DNA of 64,000 nt from an uncultured Clostridia bacterium (GTDB taxonomy: Bacteria > Bacillota > Clostridia > Oscillospirales > Ruminococcaceae): positions 1-64,000 of the forward strand of contig CAMMMX010000011.1 in assembly GCA_946498095.1 (NCBI GenBank), in the 5' to 3' direction. This document shows positions 38,041-47,383 of the stretch, in pieces. Position numbers and translations under genes: made by a program. The notes beneath the pieces were generated by a model. It searched no databases, was not told the origin of the DNA, and was given only the letters and a program-made list of their open reading frames with translations. Numbering within the stretch: the stretch's first letter is position 1; the number at the start of each line of letters is the position of its first letter.

Positions 38041-38466
38041 ATGCCAACCTTTAACCAGCTCGTCAGAAAAGGTAGACAGGTATCGCAGAAAAAGTCCACT
38101 GCCCCGGCACTTCAGCAGGGCTATAACTCCCTGAAGAAGTCCCCGACAGATCTCAGTTCACCGCAGAAGCGTGGCGTTTGCACGGCTGTCAAGACGATGA
38201 CCCCGAAGAAGCCGAACTCTGCTTTGAGAAAGATCGCTAGGGTTAGGCTGACCAACGGCAACGAAGTGACTGCGTATATTCCGGGTATCGGTCATAACCT
38301 ACAGGAACATAGTGTTGTCCTGATCCGCGGCGGACGTGTCCGGGACCTTCCTGGTGTTCGTTACCACATCATCCGTGGTACGCTCGATGCACAGGGCGTT
38401 GCGAAGAGGATGCAGGGCCGTTCCAAGTACGGTGCGAAGCGTCCGAAGGCTGGTGCGTCGAAGTAA
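38041..38466 (+). CDS. rpsL: Ribosomal protein S12
   Basis: 141 residues, decoding-centre protein of the 30S subunit. Sequence blocks: [78 protein letters not shown]. Lys56 in TPKKPNS (E. coli K43) is retained, but the position equal to E. coli K88 (B. subtilis K101) is Arg101. K88R is a known streptomycin-resistance change in other bacteria. GTAAGGAGGTGCCAT precedes the start. First gene of the str operon. Confidence 0.98.
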   Translation: MPTFNQLVRKGRQVSQKKSTAPALQQGYNSLKKSPTDLSSPQKRGVCTAVKTMTPKKPNSALRKIARVRLTNGNEVTAYIPGIGHNLQEHSVVLIRGGRVRDLPGVRYHIIRGTLDAQGVAKRMQGRSKYGAKRPKAGASK

Positions 38467-38612
38467 GAAACCGCTCAATTTCGCTCGTTGCTAATGCAGA
38501 GCTTGGATAGATTCGTTTTGAAAGATAAAACGGATTCCACGCCTCATTGGCGCCGACGAAGGTTTACGCTTTCGAGTACCTATGATATCATTCTGTGAAG
38601 GAGGGAAGCGAA

Positions 38613-39083
38613 GTGCCAAGAAGAGGTAATGTTGCAAAACGTGATGTTTTGCCGGATCCGCTTTATAATTCAAAGCTGGTAACCCGTCTTATCAACAACA
38701 TTATGTATGACGGTAAGAAAGGCGTTGCACAGAAGATCGTTTATGGCGCGTTTGATATTGTCCGCGAAAAAACAGGTGGAGATCCGCTTGAGGCTTTCGA
38801 TAAGGCAATGGAGAATATCATGCCGGTGTTGGAGGTCAAGGCTCGTCGTGTCGGCGGCTCCAACTATCAGGTGCCAATCGAAGTACGTCCTGAAAGACGG
38901 CAGACACTTGGGTTGAGATGGCTGACCATGTTCTCCCGCAAGCGCGGAGAGAATACCATGAAGGAGCGTCTTGCCGGCGAGATTCTTGACGCGATGAATA
39001 GTACAGGCGGTGCTGTCAAGAAGTGCGAAGAGACGCATAGAATGGCGGAGGCTAATAAAGCTTTTGCACACTACAGATGGTAA
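38613..39083 (+). CDS. rpsG: Ribosomal protein S7
   Basis: 156 residues, primary binder of the 16S rRNA 3' major domain. Starts at GTG 38613 ([17 protein letters not shown]), with GGAGGGAAGCGAA in front; this gives the exact family length. Other landmarks: [57 protein letters not shown] and the end [11 protein letters not shown]. Spaced 146 bases from rpsL and 233 from fusA; the latter gap holds a CTGCGGCG-TAT-CGCCGCAG hairpin at about 39208-39226. Confidence 0.98.
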   Translation: MPRRGNVAKRDVLPDPLYNSKLVTRLINNIMYDGKKGVAQKIVYGAFDIVREKTGGDPLEAFDKAMENIMPVLEVKARRVGGSNYQVPIEVRPERRQTLGLRWLTMFSRKRGENTMKERLAGEILDAMNSTGGAVKKCEETHRMAEANKAFAHYRW

Positions 39084-39316
39084 TTTCGTTTCTTTATTGA
39101 AAAGAAATGAAAACTGTTTCGTATTTTTTCGGAAAGACAGGACTGCTGCCCGGCGTACGCTGGGCGGAGGTTCTGCTTTCTTTGAGATGCAGGGATTTTT
39201 CATGCTTCTGCGGCGTATCGCCGCAGAGAAGTTTCGAAAAGAGTATGGCCGAAAGACTGCGGCGTTCCAGCGGCGCGGGTATATCGTCAGGGTACTCTTT
39301 TAGTTAGGAGGTAATT

Positions 39317-41401
39317 ATGCCAAGAAAAGTATCACTTGAAATGACAAGAAATATTGGTATAATGGCCCACATTGACGCGGGTAAAACCACTACCACCGAG
39401 CGTATTCTGTACTATACCGGTATTAACCATAAGATAGGCGAAACGCACGACGGTAGCGCGACAATGGACTGGATGGAGCAGGAGCAGGAAAGAGGTATTA
39501 CCATTACCTCCGCTGCGACGACCGCTTTCTGGAAAGGCCATCGAATCAATATTATTGACACGCCTGGACATGTGGACTTTACTGTTGAGGTTGAACGTTC
39601 TTTGCGCGTTCTGGACGGCTCTGTGACCGTATTCTGTGCAAAGGGCGGTGTGGAACCGCAGTCCGAGACGGTATGGCGCCAGGCTGACAACTACAGAGTT
39701 CCGCGTATGGCATACGTCAACAAGATGGATATCATGGGTGCGGACTTTTATAATGTTGTCCAAATGATGTTGGATCGTCTGAAATGTAATGCGGTTCCGA
39801 TTCAGCTCCCTATTGGCGCCGAAGATACCTTCAAAGGTATTATCGACCTGGTGGAGATGAAGGCTTATATTTACAATGACGACCTTGGTGTTGATATCAG
39901 TGTGGAGGATATTCCGGCTGATATGATGGACAAGGCTCAGGAATATCGTGCCAAGCTTGTAGAGGCTGTCGCAGAGCAGGACGAAGAGCTGATGATGAAA
40001 TACCTCGAGGGCGAGGAATTGACGATTGATGAGATTAAAGCGGGTATTCGCCGCGAAACCATCAACAATCAGATTGTCCCGGTTACCTGTGGTACGTCTT
40101 ACAAGAACAAGGGTGTTCAAAAGCTGCTGGACGCAGTTGTTGATTATATGCCTAGTCCGCTGGATATTCCGGCTATTAAGGGTGTCAACCCGGAAACCGA
40201 TGAGCCGACTGAGCGTCATGCGTCCGATACTGAGCCTTTTTCTGCTTTGGCATTTAAAATTGCAACTGACCCCTATGTTGGAAAGCTCTGCTTTTTCCGC
40301 GTATACTCTGGTGTAATCAACGCGGGTTCTCCTGTATACAATTCGACCAAGGACAATACCGAGAGGGTCGGTCGAATCCTGCAGATGCATGCGAATCACC
40401 GCGAGGACATCGAGACCTGTTATGCAGGTGATATTGCAGCCGCCGTTGGTCTGAAGAACACCACAACGGGTGATACGCTGTGCGATGAAAAGAATCCAGT
40501 TATTCTTGAGTCCATGGAGTTCCCGGAGCCGGTTATCAGCTTGGCGATTGAGCCGAAAACCAAGGCTGGCCAGGAAAAGATGGGTATTGCGCTGGCAAAA
40601 CTGGCGGAAGAGGATCCGACCTTCCGTACCTATACGGATGAAGAGACAGGCCAAACTATCATTTCCGGTATGGGCGAGTTGCATTTGGAAATCATCGTAG
40701 ACAGAATGCTGCGTGAATTTAAGGTGGAGGCCAATGTAGGTGCGCCGCAGGTTGCCTACAAGGAAACCGTGCGTAAGCTGGCGGACGTCGACCACAAGTA
40801 TGCACGTCAGTCCGGCGGTAAGGGACAGTACGGTCATGTTAAAATCAAGCTTGAACCTAACGAGTCCGGCAAGGGCTACGAGTTCATTAATGCTATTGTT
40901 GGTGGCGCGATCCCGAAGGAATACATTCCTGCGGTCGACAACGGTATTCGCGGTGCAATGCAAGCAGGCGTTTTGGCGGGTTATCCGGTTGTCGATGTAA
41001 AGGTTACGCTGTATGACGGTTCTTATCACGAGGTTGACTCGTCCGAGATGGCGTTTAAGATTGCTGGCTCCATGGCGTTTAAGGAAGCAATGCGCAAGGC
41101 AGATCCGGTTATCTTGGAACCGATTATGAAAGTAGTTGTTGTCGTTCCGGAAGATTATATGGGCGACGTCATTGGCGACCTTAACTCCCGTCGCGGTCAG
41201 ATCCAGGGTATGGAAGCTCGTGCGGGTGCGCAGCAGATCAACGCCTTTGTTCCGTTGTCTGAAATGTTCGGGTACTCCAACGACCTGCGTTCTAAAACCC
41301 AGGGCCGTGGACAATATTCGATGGAGCCGAGCCATTATATTGAGGTTCCGAAGTCCATTGCCGAGGCGATTATGAACAAAAGGGCGAAATCGAACGACTA
41401 A
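39317..41401 (+). CDS. fusA: Elongation factor G
   Basis: 694 residues; GTPase that drives translocation and helps ribosome recycling. G1 [17 protein letters not shown], switch-[17 protein letters not shown]3 [18 protein letters not shown] and G4 AYVNKMD are visible, followed by domain IV ([35 protein letters not shown]) and domain V ([20 protein letters not shown]). Canonical single-copy type with the RGQ loop, not a tetracycline-protection paralogue. SD TTAGGAGGTAATT. Third gene of the str operon. Confidence 0.98.
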   Translation: MPRKVSLEMTRNIGIMAHIDAGKTTTTERILYYTGINHKIGETHDGSATMDWMEQEQERGITITSAATTAFWKGHRINIIDTPGHVDFTVEVERSLRVLDGSVTVFCAKGGVEPQSETVWRQADNYRVPRMAYVNKMDIMGADFYNVVQMMLDRLKCNAVPIQLPIGAEDTFKGIIDLVEMKAYIYNDDLGVDISVEDIPADMMDKAQEYRAKLVEAVAEQDEELMMKYLEGEELTIDEIKAGIRRETINNQIVPVTCGTSYKNKGVQKLLDAVVDYMPSPLDIPAIKGVNPETDEPTERHASDTEPFSALAFKIATDPYVGKLCFFRVYSGVINAGSPVYNSTKDNTERVGRILQMHANHREDIETCYAGDIAAAVGLKNTTTGDTLCDEKNPVILESMEFPEPVISLAIEPKTKAGQEKMGIALAKLAEEDPTFRTYTDEETGQTIISGMGELHLEIIVDRMLREFKVEANVGAPQVAYKETVRKLADVDHKYARQSGGKGQYGHVKIKLEPNESGKGYEFINAIVGGAIPKEYIPAVDNGIRGAMQAGVLAGYPVVDVKVTLYDGSYHEVDSSEMAFKIAGSMAFKEAMRKADPVILEPIMKVVVVVPEDYMGDVIGDLNSRRGQIQGMEARAGAQQINAFVPLSEMFGYSNDLRSKTQGRGQYSMEPSHYIEVPKSIAEAIMNKRAKSND

Positions 41402-41436
41402 ACCCGATAAACGCTTATTTATTTTAGTGAAACCCC

Positions 41437-41465
41437 TTGAATTTTCCATTATATTTTGTTACAAT
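41437..41465 (+). promoter_or_regulatory. tuf promoter
   Basis: -35 TTGAAT (41437-41442), 17-base spacer, -10 TACAAT (41460-41465), about 50 bases upstream of tuf. This indicates that EF-Tu is transcribed from its own promoter besides any read-through from fusA. Confidence 0.8.
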
Positions 41466-41517
41466 GAAACGGTAACCGGAAAATTCTCTTTGTATAAAAG
41501 TTAAGGAGGAAATTTTA

Positions 41518-42717
41518 ATGGCTAAAGCTAAATTCGAAAGAACCAAGCCGCACGTTAACATTGGTACGATCGGCCACGTTGACCACGGTAAAACTACATT
41601 GACCGCTGCTATCACCAAGACCCTCGGTTTGAAGGGATCCGCTGAGTTCATGGCGTACGACATGATCGATAAGGCGCCGGAAGAGAGAGAGCGTGGCATC
41701 ACCATCAACACCGCTCACGTGGAATATGAGACCGACAAGCGTCACTACGCGCATGTTGACTGCCCCGGCCATGCTGACTACGTCAAGAACATGATTACCG
41801 GTGCTGCTCAGATGGACGGCGCTATCCTGGTTGTTGCTTCTACCGACGGCCCGATGGCTCAGACCAAGGAGCATCTTCTGCTGGCCCGTCAGGTTGGCGT
41901 TCCTTATATCGTTGTGTTCATGAACAAGGCTGACCAGGTTGACGATCCAGAGCTGCTGGATCTGGTTGAGATGGATATCCGTGAGACTCTGAGCAAGTAC
42001 GAGTTCCCTGGCGACGATATTCCGATCATTCGTGGTTCTGCGCTGAAGGCTCTCGAAGCTGGTAATGATCTGAGCGATCCGGCGTATGCACCTATCTTTG
42101 AACTGATGGATGCTGTTGACAACTATATCCCAACCCCTGAAAGAAAGGCAGATCTGCCGTTCCTGATGCCGGTTGAGGACGTCTTCACCATCACCGGCCG
42201 TGGTACGGTTGCAACTGGTAGAGTTGAAAGAGGTCAGTTGAAGACCGGTGACGAGGTTGAGATCGTCGGTCTGAAGGAAGAGAAGCAGAAGACGGTTGTT
42301 ACCGGTATCGAAATGTTCAGAAAGATTCTGGACTACGCAGAGGCTGGCGACAACATCGGTGCTTTGCTCCGTGGTATTCAGCGTAGCGATATCGAGCGTG
42401 GCCAGGTTCTTTGCAAGCCGGGCTCCATTCATCCGCATACCAAATTCCATGGCCAGGTTTACGTCCTGAAGAAAGAAGAAGGCGGCCGTCATACCCCGTT
42501 TATGAACAACTACAGACCGCAGTTCTACTTCAGAACTACCGACGTTACTGGTGTTATCACTCTGCCGGAAGGCGTCGAAATGTGCATGCCGGGCGATAAC
42601 GTTGAAATGGACGTTGAGCTGATCACCCCGATCGCTATCGAGGAAGGTCTCCGTTTCGCTATCCGTGAGGGTGGCCGTACGGTTGGATCCGGCGTTGTTA
42701 CCAAGATTAACGACTAA
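41518..42717 (+). CDS. tuf: Elongation factor Tu
   Basis: 399 residues; delivers aminoacyl-tRNA to the ribosome. G1 [16 protein letters not shown], switch-[18 protein letters not shown]3 [18 protein letters not shown]4 [12 protein letters not shown] and G5 [12 protein letters not shown] in order, then domains II and III ([39 protein letters not shown]). The elfamycin-binding residues were not examined in detail. Codon use is strongly biased, as expected for an abundant protein. SD AAGGAGGAAATTTTA. Confidence 0.99.
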   Translation: MAKAKFERTKPHVNIGTIGHVDHGKTTLTAAITKTLGLKGSAEFMAYDMIDKAPEERERGITINTAHVEYETDKRHYAHVDCPGHADYVKNMITGAAQMDGAILVVASTDGPMAQTKEHLLLARQVGVPYIVVFMNKADQVDDPELLDLVEMDIRETLSKYEFPGDDIPIIRGSALKALEAGNDLSDPAYAPIFELMDAVDNYIPTPERKADLPFLMPVEDVFTITGRGTVATGRVERGQLKTGDEVEIVGLKEEKQKTVVTGIEMFRKILDYAEAGDNIGALLRGIQRSDIERGQVLCKPGSIHPHTKFHGQVYVLKKEEGGRHTPFMNNYRPQFYFRTTDVTGVITLPEGVEMCMPGDNVEMDVELITPIAIEEGLRFAIREGGRTVGSGVVTKIND

Positions 42718-42740
42718 GTATCTCCCTCTTGGAGAGGAAA

Positions 42741-42773
42741 AGGACAGAGCAAAAGCTCTGTCCTTTTTTGTAG
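42741..42773 (+). terminator. tuf terminator
   Basis: AAAGGACAGAGC (42741-42752) and GCTCTGTCCTTT (42757-42768) form a perfect 12-bp stem with an AAAA loop and a T-run, 23 bases after the tuf stop. Confidence 0.95.
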
Positions 42774-43199
42774 TTTTTGCGCAGATATGTTCGATTACTC
42801 ATTGAAACGAATCTTGACAATGACCGGAATACTCGGCAGGAATGCATGTGAGACAGAAATAGGGTGTTTTGCTTTGGAAAAGGAAACGGAGTCAATCATA
42901 TGGTGAATATGGCTGATTCACAGGAGCGTGACGTTAGATTTTATGCTGAGGAAAAGGGGAGATCCTGATACCGCCCTATGCTACATTTTTGTAGGAGATG
43001 AACCGATATTAGTTATTGTAGATGTTCGAAAATTTGAAGCAGGCGGCAGTTACTAAAGTGCAAAAAGAATTTGTTTGTGTGCTTGTTTGCCGTACCTAAA
43101 TCTAAAAAGTGGAAAAGCGGCCAGATCCATTGTCGCGTGCAGGCTCGGTCAAGAACATATGGGAGGGCTGGCGTGTTTTTCGCAAATCGCAGTTTCTTA
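42774..43199 (+). other. Non-coding gap between tuf and the MutS-like gene
   Basis: About 425 bases with no supportable gene, RNA or repeat. Short open frames here lack ribosome-binding sites and family similarity. The sequence becomes AT-rich towards the promoter of the next gene. Confidence 0.4.
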
Positions 43200-43228
43200 T
43201 TGACGTTAAAAATATAATTAGTTATAAT
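43200..43228 (+). promoter_or_regulatory. Promoter of the MutS-like gene
   Basis: -35 TTGACG (43200-43205), 17-base spacer, -10 TATAAT (43223-43228), 68 bases before the chosen start codon. Confidence 0.8.
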
Positions 43229-43295
43229 AAAATAATATACAGTTAGAACTTGATTAAGATAAAATAACGAAAAATCAAATATGGAGTGTACTTCA

Positions 43296-44969
43296 ATGGA
43301 ATCAAGTAAAACTTTTCTGGAGGCCCCGGTCGATCTTTTTTATCCGCCAGCTTATTCGCAGGACAGCATTTATCAACAACAGGAGAGGACAAAGGAGCTC
43401 CCGCAGGATTTCGTGAATGATCTGCAGTTGCTCTATATCAGTAAATTTCTTTTTCCGGCTAATCCGGGATATGCGCTGCGCATTCTTAGCGAGTTGTGTG
43501 TAGAGGAAAGCGTCATTCGATACCGTCAGGATGTATTGCGCGATTTCATGAACGTCCCTGCGCTGGATGAGGTGTTGCATACCAGCATTCACGAGCTTTT
43601 CCTCCAGGATGCCGCTATTGCGTCGAAATACGTTGGCGCGGAATCGTTTATCGGTCTCAATGCACGATTGGGGTCCATGGAAAAGTTTATTGAATGTGTA
43701 CATAGATGCGATGATTTTTACCGTACCTATCAAGACAGCTTAGTTTCCGAAGGCATTCATGCTTTGCTCGGACAGCTGCGGGATTTGGCGGCATCGGAGC
43801 CGTTTCGCCGGATGGAGGAGGAAACGCATCATTTATATGGGATTCTTGCTAAGGAAGTACGCAGCGTCACCATCGGGCTAAATTTTGATGCGTGGATGCG
43901 GCCTGTGGATGCGGCGGTTTTATCCATCAGCAATGAGCCGTTTAAGACGGACTTATCGCTTACCTCTTTCTTCACCCATGAAAAAACAGTAGAAGGTCGT
44001 CCTGTGCATGCGTTGATTCAGGATAATGATGTCAGTAACCCGGTGGACAAGATGCTGTTTCAGGATCTAAAGGAGCTGAGTACGACGCTGCTGCGCCATC
44101 TGGATATCGCCGTGCAGCAATACTATACGCTGGGAACGCGTTTTTTAAGCGCGGTTGAGACACAGCTGGATTATTATGTAAGCTGTGCGCGCTTTTTCAA
44201 GCGTCTACAACATCAGGGGCTTCCGATCTGTTGCCCTCAGCTGCTTGCGCCAGGACAGCGACAGTTCCAAGTCCAGCAGTTGTACGATCCCTCGTTTGCC
44301 TTTCAATTGATGAGCGCTGATTTCAGCCGTGTTGTGGGCGGACAGGTGGTCCTGAATGACTGCAATATGGATGATAAGGGACGCATGTTCATTATCACAG
44401 GACCGAACAACGGCGGTAAGACAACCTTTACCCGTGCCATAGGGATTTGTCAGGTACTGGCTCAGGCAGGTCTTTACGTCCCTGGACAGGAAGCTCGCTT
44501 AAGTCCTGTGGATTTTATCTATACCCATTTCCCGAAGGAGGAACAAGTGGGTTTGGACACCAGTCGACTGACACAGGAATGCAAGCAGTTTAAGGAAACT
44601 TTTTCACACGCTACACCGCGTAGTCTGATTCTCCTGAACGAATCTATTTCCAGTACCACACCGTCGGAATGCATTTCCATTGCATCAGAGGTGGTACGGA
44701 TTATTAAGCTTCTTCGTTGCCGCGCCGTCTTTACCACGCACTTGCTTGACCTAATCCCCATGCTGGATGATATAAATGCGGAGCAACCCAACGACAGCCC
44801 CGTAATCAGCGTGGCCGCCGGTTTTGATGAGGATGAACGCCCGAATTACATCATAAAATCCGGGACGCCGCATAATTTTGGGTTTGCACGCAATATTTTT
44901 AACCGTTATGGGATGAGTTACGACGCCGTCCGAGAGCGGTTGGCTGCGGAAGATTCTGATGCGGAATAG
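43296..44969 (+). CDS. MutS-family ATPase of a short, non-mismatch-repair type
   Basis: 557 residues. The C-terminal ~200 residues are a MutS core ATPase: Walker A GPNNGGKTTFTRAIG (K375), VPGQEARLSPVDFIYTHFP, and RSLILLNESISSTTPSE at the Walker B/signature position, then AVFTTHLLDLIPML. The usual LLLDE is LLNE here (N448-E449), so the metal-binding Asp is replaced. The N-terminal half is a helical lever/core-like region without the mismatch-binding domain. I chose ATG 43296 because GGAGTG lies 8 bases upstream. The family occurs in gut Clostridia; its role is not established. Confidence 0.82.
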   Translation: MESSKTFLEAPVDLFYPPAYSQDSIYQQQERTKELPQDFVNDLQLLYISKFLFPANPGYALRILSELCVEESVIRYRQDVLRDFMNVPALDEVLHTSIHELFLQDAAIASKYVGAESFIGLNARLGSMEKFIECVHRCDDFYRTYQDSLVSEGIHALLGQLRDLAASEPFRRMEEETHHLYGILAKEVRSVTIGLNFDAWMRPVDAAVLSISNEPFKTDLSLTSFFTHEKTVEGRPVHALIQDNDVSNPVDKMLFQDLKELSTTLLRHLDIAVQQYYTLGTRFLSAVETQLDYYVSCARFFKRLQHQGLPICCPQLLAPGQRQFQVQQLYDPSFAFQLMSADFSRVVGGQVVLNDCNMDDKGRMFIITGPNNGGKTTFTRAIGICQVLAQAGLYVPGQEARLSPVDFIYTHFPKEEQVGLDTSRLTQECKQFKETFSHATPRSLILLNESISSTTPSECISIASEVVRIIKLLRCRAVFTTHLLDLIPMLDDINAEQPNDSPVISVAAGFDEDERPNYIIKSGTPHNFGFARNIFNRYGMSYDAVRERLAAEDSDAE

Positions 44970-45071
44970 AGTGGCCTTGTTACCGGCGGTACGCTTGGGG
45001 CCGGGGAAGTGCTCATCCTGTAATGGGTGGATGTGGGAGGATATGCGAACTGTAAACGGGACGGATATCGT

Positions 45072-46141
45072 TCAGGAATCTGTCCCGTTTGCCTTGCCTG
45101 GTATCGTGGATGTTCGGCAAATCGCAGCTTCCTCACATCGTTGAATCATCCGTTTCATTTCCTCTGCGGTAAGGCGCAATGCACCGTTCCTTCCGATCAA
45201 GGACAGGGCCTCTTCCGACTCAGGGTAACCGTACATCCAGAAGAACGCACCGATATAGCCTTTTGTCCGTGCGTTGAGCAGAAAGCGTTCTGTGACAAAG
45301 GACAGAAAGGCGTTATCCCAGTTATCTTTCGTGGCAGTACCGTATTCGGCTAGCCAGACAGGAGCATTCGTTCCTAACGTGTCAGCTTTCTGCAATTCAC
45401 CGGTGTCATTATAGATATCGACGCCGACACAGTCCAGCCCTAGGTCGTTATAGATTCCTTCGCGCAGGCTGTCATATTCACGCCAACCCGATGCAGCAGT
45501 TACTGGGACCTCTGGGGAGATTCCTTTCAAGATACCGGCGCATAGCCGAATATAGTTTTGAAGTTGTTCCCAGGTCCCGCCATAGGACTGTCCGTTGCCC
45601 CGAGGCCCTGCAACATCGCCCTCCGGTTCAGCATAGATATCGTAGAGAATAATATGCTGGAATTTTTTCAGCAACTGCGCAACAGGACGAAGGACATTAT
45701 CGAGAAAACTTTGCGTGTGAGGACGGCTGTGAATGATCCGGGTCACCCATTCATATAGTTCCAGCGAGACAGAATAGCTGATATGGGGCTGGAAGGTCAC
45801 CACCAGCGGCATCCCCTCTTCGGCCGCTATTTCGCAAATGCGAGAGAGGTTACGCAGGAAAACCTTCTGCACATCGAGAGCGAAACCGTCTGGATCAAAG
45901 ATGTTCCCTCCATAATTTCGAACAGCCAGATTCGGGCACAGTTAAATCCCATATAGCGGCAGTTTGCAAAGCATTCCCGAACGAGTGACTCTCGGAAGCG
46001 ACAGTCCTGTTCCGGGACAGCTTGGGGATTGCATATCTGTGCATAGCCGATATCACAGCCATAGCTGTCGTGGGCAAACCAAGGCAGGTTGATGCCATAT
46101 AGAAACGATTTTTTCTCTAAGAATGTTTCTAAACGATTCAT
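45072..46141 (-). pseudogene. GH5-like glycosidase gene broken by a one-base frameshift
   Basis: Two overlapping frames together give one glycosidase-like protein of ~355 residues. The N-terminal part (start 46141, SD AAGAAGGG) reads MNRLETFLEKKSFLYGINLP ... MGFNCARIWLFE-IMEG, typical of the GH5/cellulase-like start. The rest continues in another frame from FDPDGFALDVQKVFLRNL. The break is at about 45899-45906, in GAGGGAACATC; one extra A would restore E-G-N-I-F-D-P-D-G-F. Later parts show ILYDIYAEPEGD where GH5 has NEP and VWLAEYGTA for the nucleophile Glu. It is either a pseudogene or a sequencing error. Confidence 0.8.
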
Positions 46142-46354
46142 AAAGTCCCTTCTTTCAGCAAGAGCGTTTGGTTTATATGATAGCACCAAGAGATAAAAAG
46201 TCAAGACCATAGTCTGCATGGATATGACGACCAGCGAAATTTTTCAGATGATCGGGTTCCGCCTAAGCTTCACAAGGCTTTACCAAGAATCATAAGGAGG
46301 TACTGGAAATTTGGATACGGCTATGTTAAGATGAAGAAAAAACGGAGGATATTT

Positions 46355-47317
46355 ATGAGAATATTAACAAGCACTTCAGGAGCAGTACCCTGCCTATTTT
46401 ATCCAGTAGCGCGGGCAATGGATGTATCCATGCGGACACTTTTGACCGATGCTTCAAGCCAAGCTCAAGTGTTAAGAGAAATAGGGAAACGGTATCCAGT
46501 TGACGCAGTAGTGAGAATGACGGAGTTGTGGTGCGAAGCGGCGGCGTTCGGGATGGCATGTAACTTTACCGATACAGATTTTCCGCGTTTGGGCGCTGCA
46601 ATGTGCGACGACACGGAGAAACTGGCAGATCTTGATATCCCAAATGCGGAAAATGATGTAACGCACCCGCTGATTGAGGCGGTACGCCTAGCTGTACCGC
46701 AATTGGACAAGCCGCTTGTTGTAGGTGTGACTGGACCATATACCCTTGGATCCGTTCTCAATGGTCCAGAAAATTTTATGATGAATTGTATGATGGAACC
46801 GGAAACGATACAGGGGTTTCTCAAGCGAGTTACGTCCTTTTTGAAAGGGTATATTGACCTCTACAAAACGGCAGGAGCGGCAGCTGTTATGATTGCCGAA
46901 CCGTCGGCAGCGATGATTTCGCCTGACATGATGCAGGAATTTTCCAATGTATATGTCGAAGAGATTATCCAAGATTTACAGGATGCTCATTTTTCCGTCA
47001 TTTACCATAACTGTGGCGATGTAGATCGTCATCTTTCTGTGATTGCCGAATTGTCTGCCGATGGATTCCACTTTGGCAGCGGCGTTTCGCTCGACCGCGC
47101 ACTGCGCAGCATTGCGTCAGATCGTTTGGTGATGGGCAACGTGGATCCACGCCTATTCCTTTCCCGGACACCACAATCAGCCGGTGAGGAGGCTTCCCGG
47201 CTGATTTCCGAGTATTCCGGGTATGAGAACTTCCGACTTTCCACCGGCTGCGACCTATCCCCCAGCGCGTCGATGGACGCCATAGAGGCGTTCCTGCAGG
47301 CGGCTGGACGCAGGTAA
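46355..47317 (+). CDS. Uroporphyrinogen decarboxylase-like (MtaA/CmuA-type) methyltransferase
   Basis: 320 residues of the UroD-like TIM-barrel family that includes methylcobamide:CoM methyltransferases. Landmarks are VVGVTGPYTLGSVL, AAAVMIAEPSAAMISPDMM, and FSVIYHNCGDVDRHLSVIAE with the H-x-C zinc ligands, followed by FRLSTGCDLSP as the third cysteine. True HemE has a different active-site Asp/Arg pattern and heme genes are absent, so a one-carbon transfer role is more likely than heme synthesis. Start at 46355 after GGAGGATATTT. It directly precedes the GH92 gene (66 bases) and is probably co-transcribed. Physiological substrate unknown. Confidence 0.82.
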   Translation: MRILTSTSGAVPCLFYPVARAMDVSMRTLLTDASSQAQVLREIGKRYPVDAVVRMTELWCEAAAFGMACNFTDTDFPRLGAAMCDDTEKLADLDIPNAENDVTHPLIEAVRLAVPQLDKPLVVGVTGPYTLGSVLNGPENFMMNCMMEPETIQGFLKRVTSFLKGYIDLYKTAGAAAVMIAEPSAAMISPDMMQEFSNVYVEEIIQDLQDAHFSVIYHNCGDVDRHLSVIAELSADGFHFGSGVSLDRALRSIASDRLVMGNVDPRLFLSRTPQSAGEEASRLISEYSGYENFRLSTGCDLSPSASMDAIEAFLQAAGRR

Positions 47318-47383
47318 AAGCTGAGGGATTTCTTCTACCTCCACAAATAAAAAGGGGGGCCTTGTGTTATGGAGGAAAGTATA

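Noticed and set aside
39317-41401. Tetracycline ribosomal-protection protein
   Set aside because: Location in the str operon and canonical EF-G motifs show it is the housekeeping factor.
39332-41449. Very long open frame opposite fusA (minus strand, 705 codons)
   Set aside because: It is antisense to a certain EF-G gene, resembles no family, and arises from codon bias of the real gene.
46355-47317. True uroporphyrinogen decarboxylase (hemE)
   Set aside because: No heme genes nearby and cysteine/histidine zinc ligands fit the MtaA/CmuA-type methyltransferases better.
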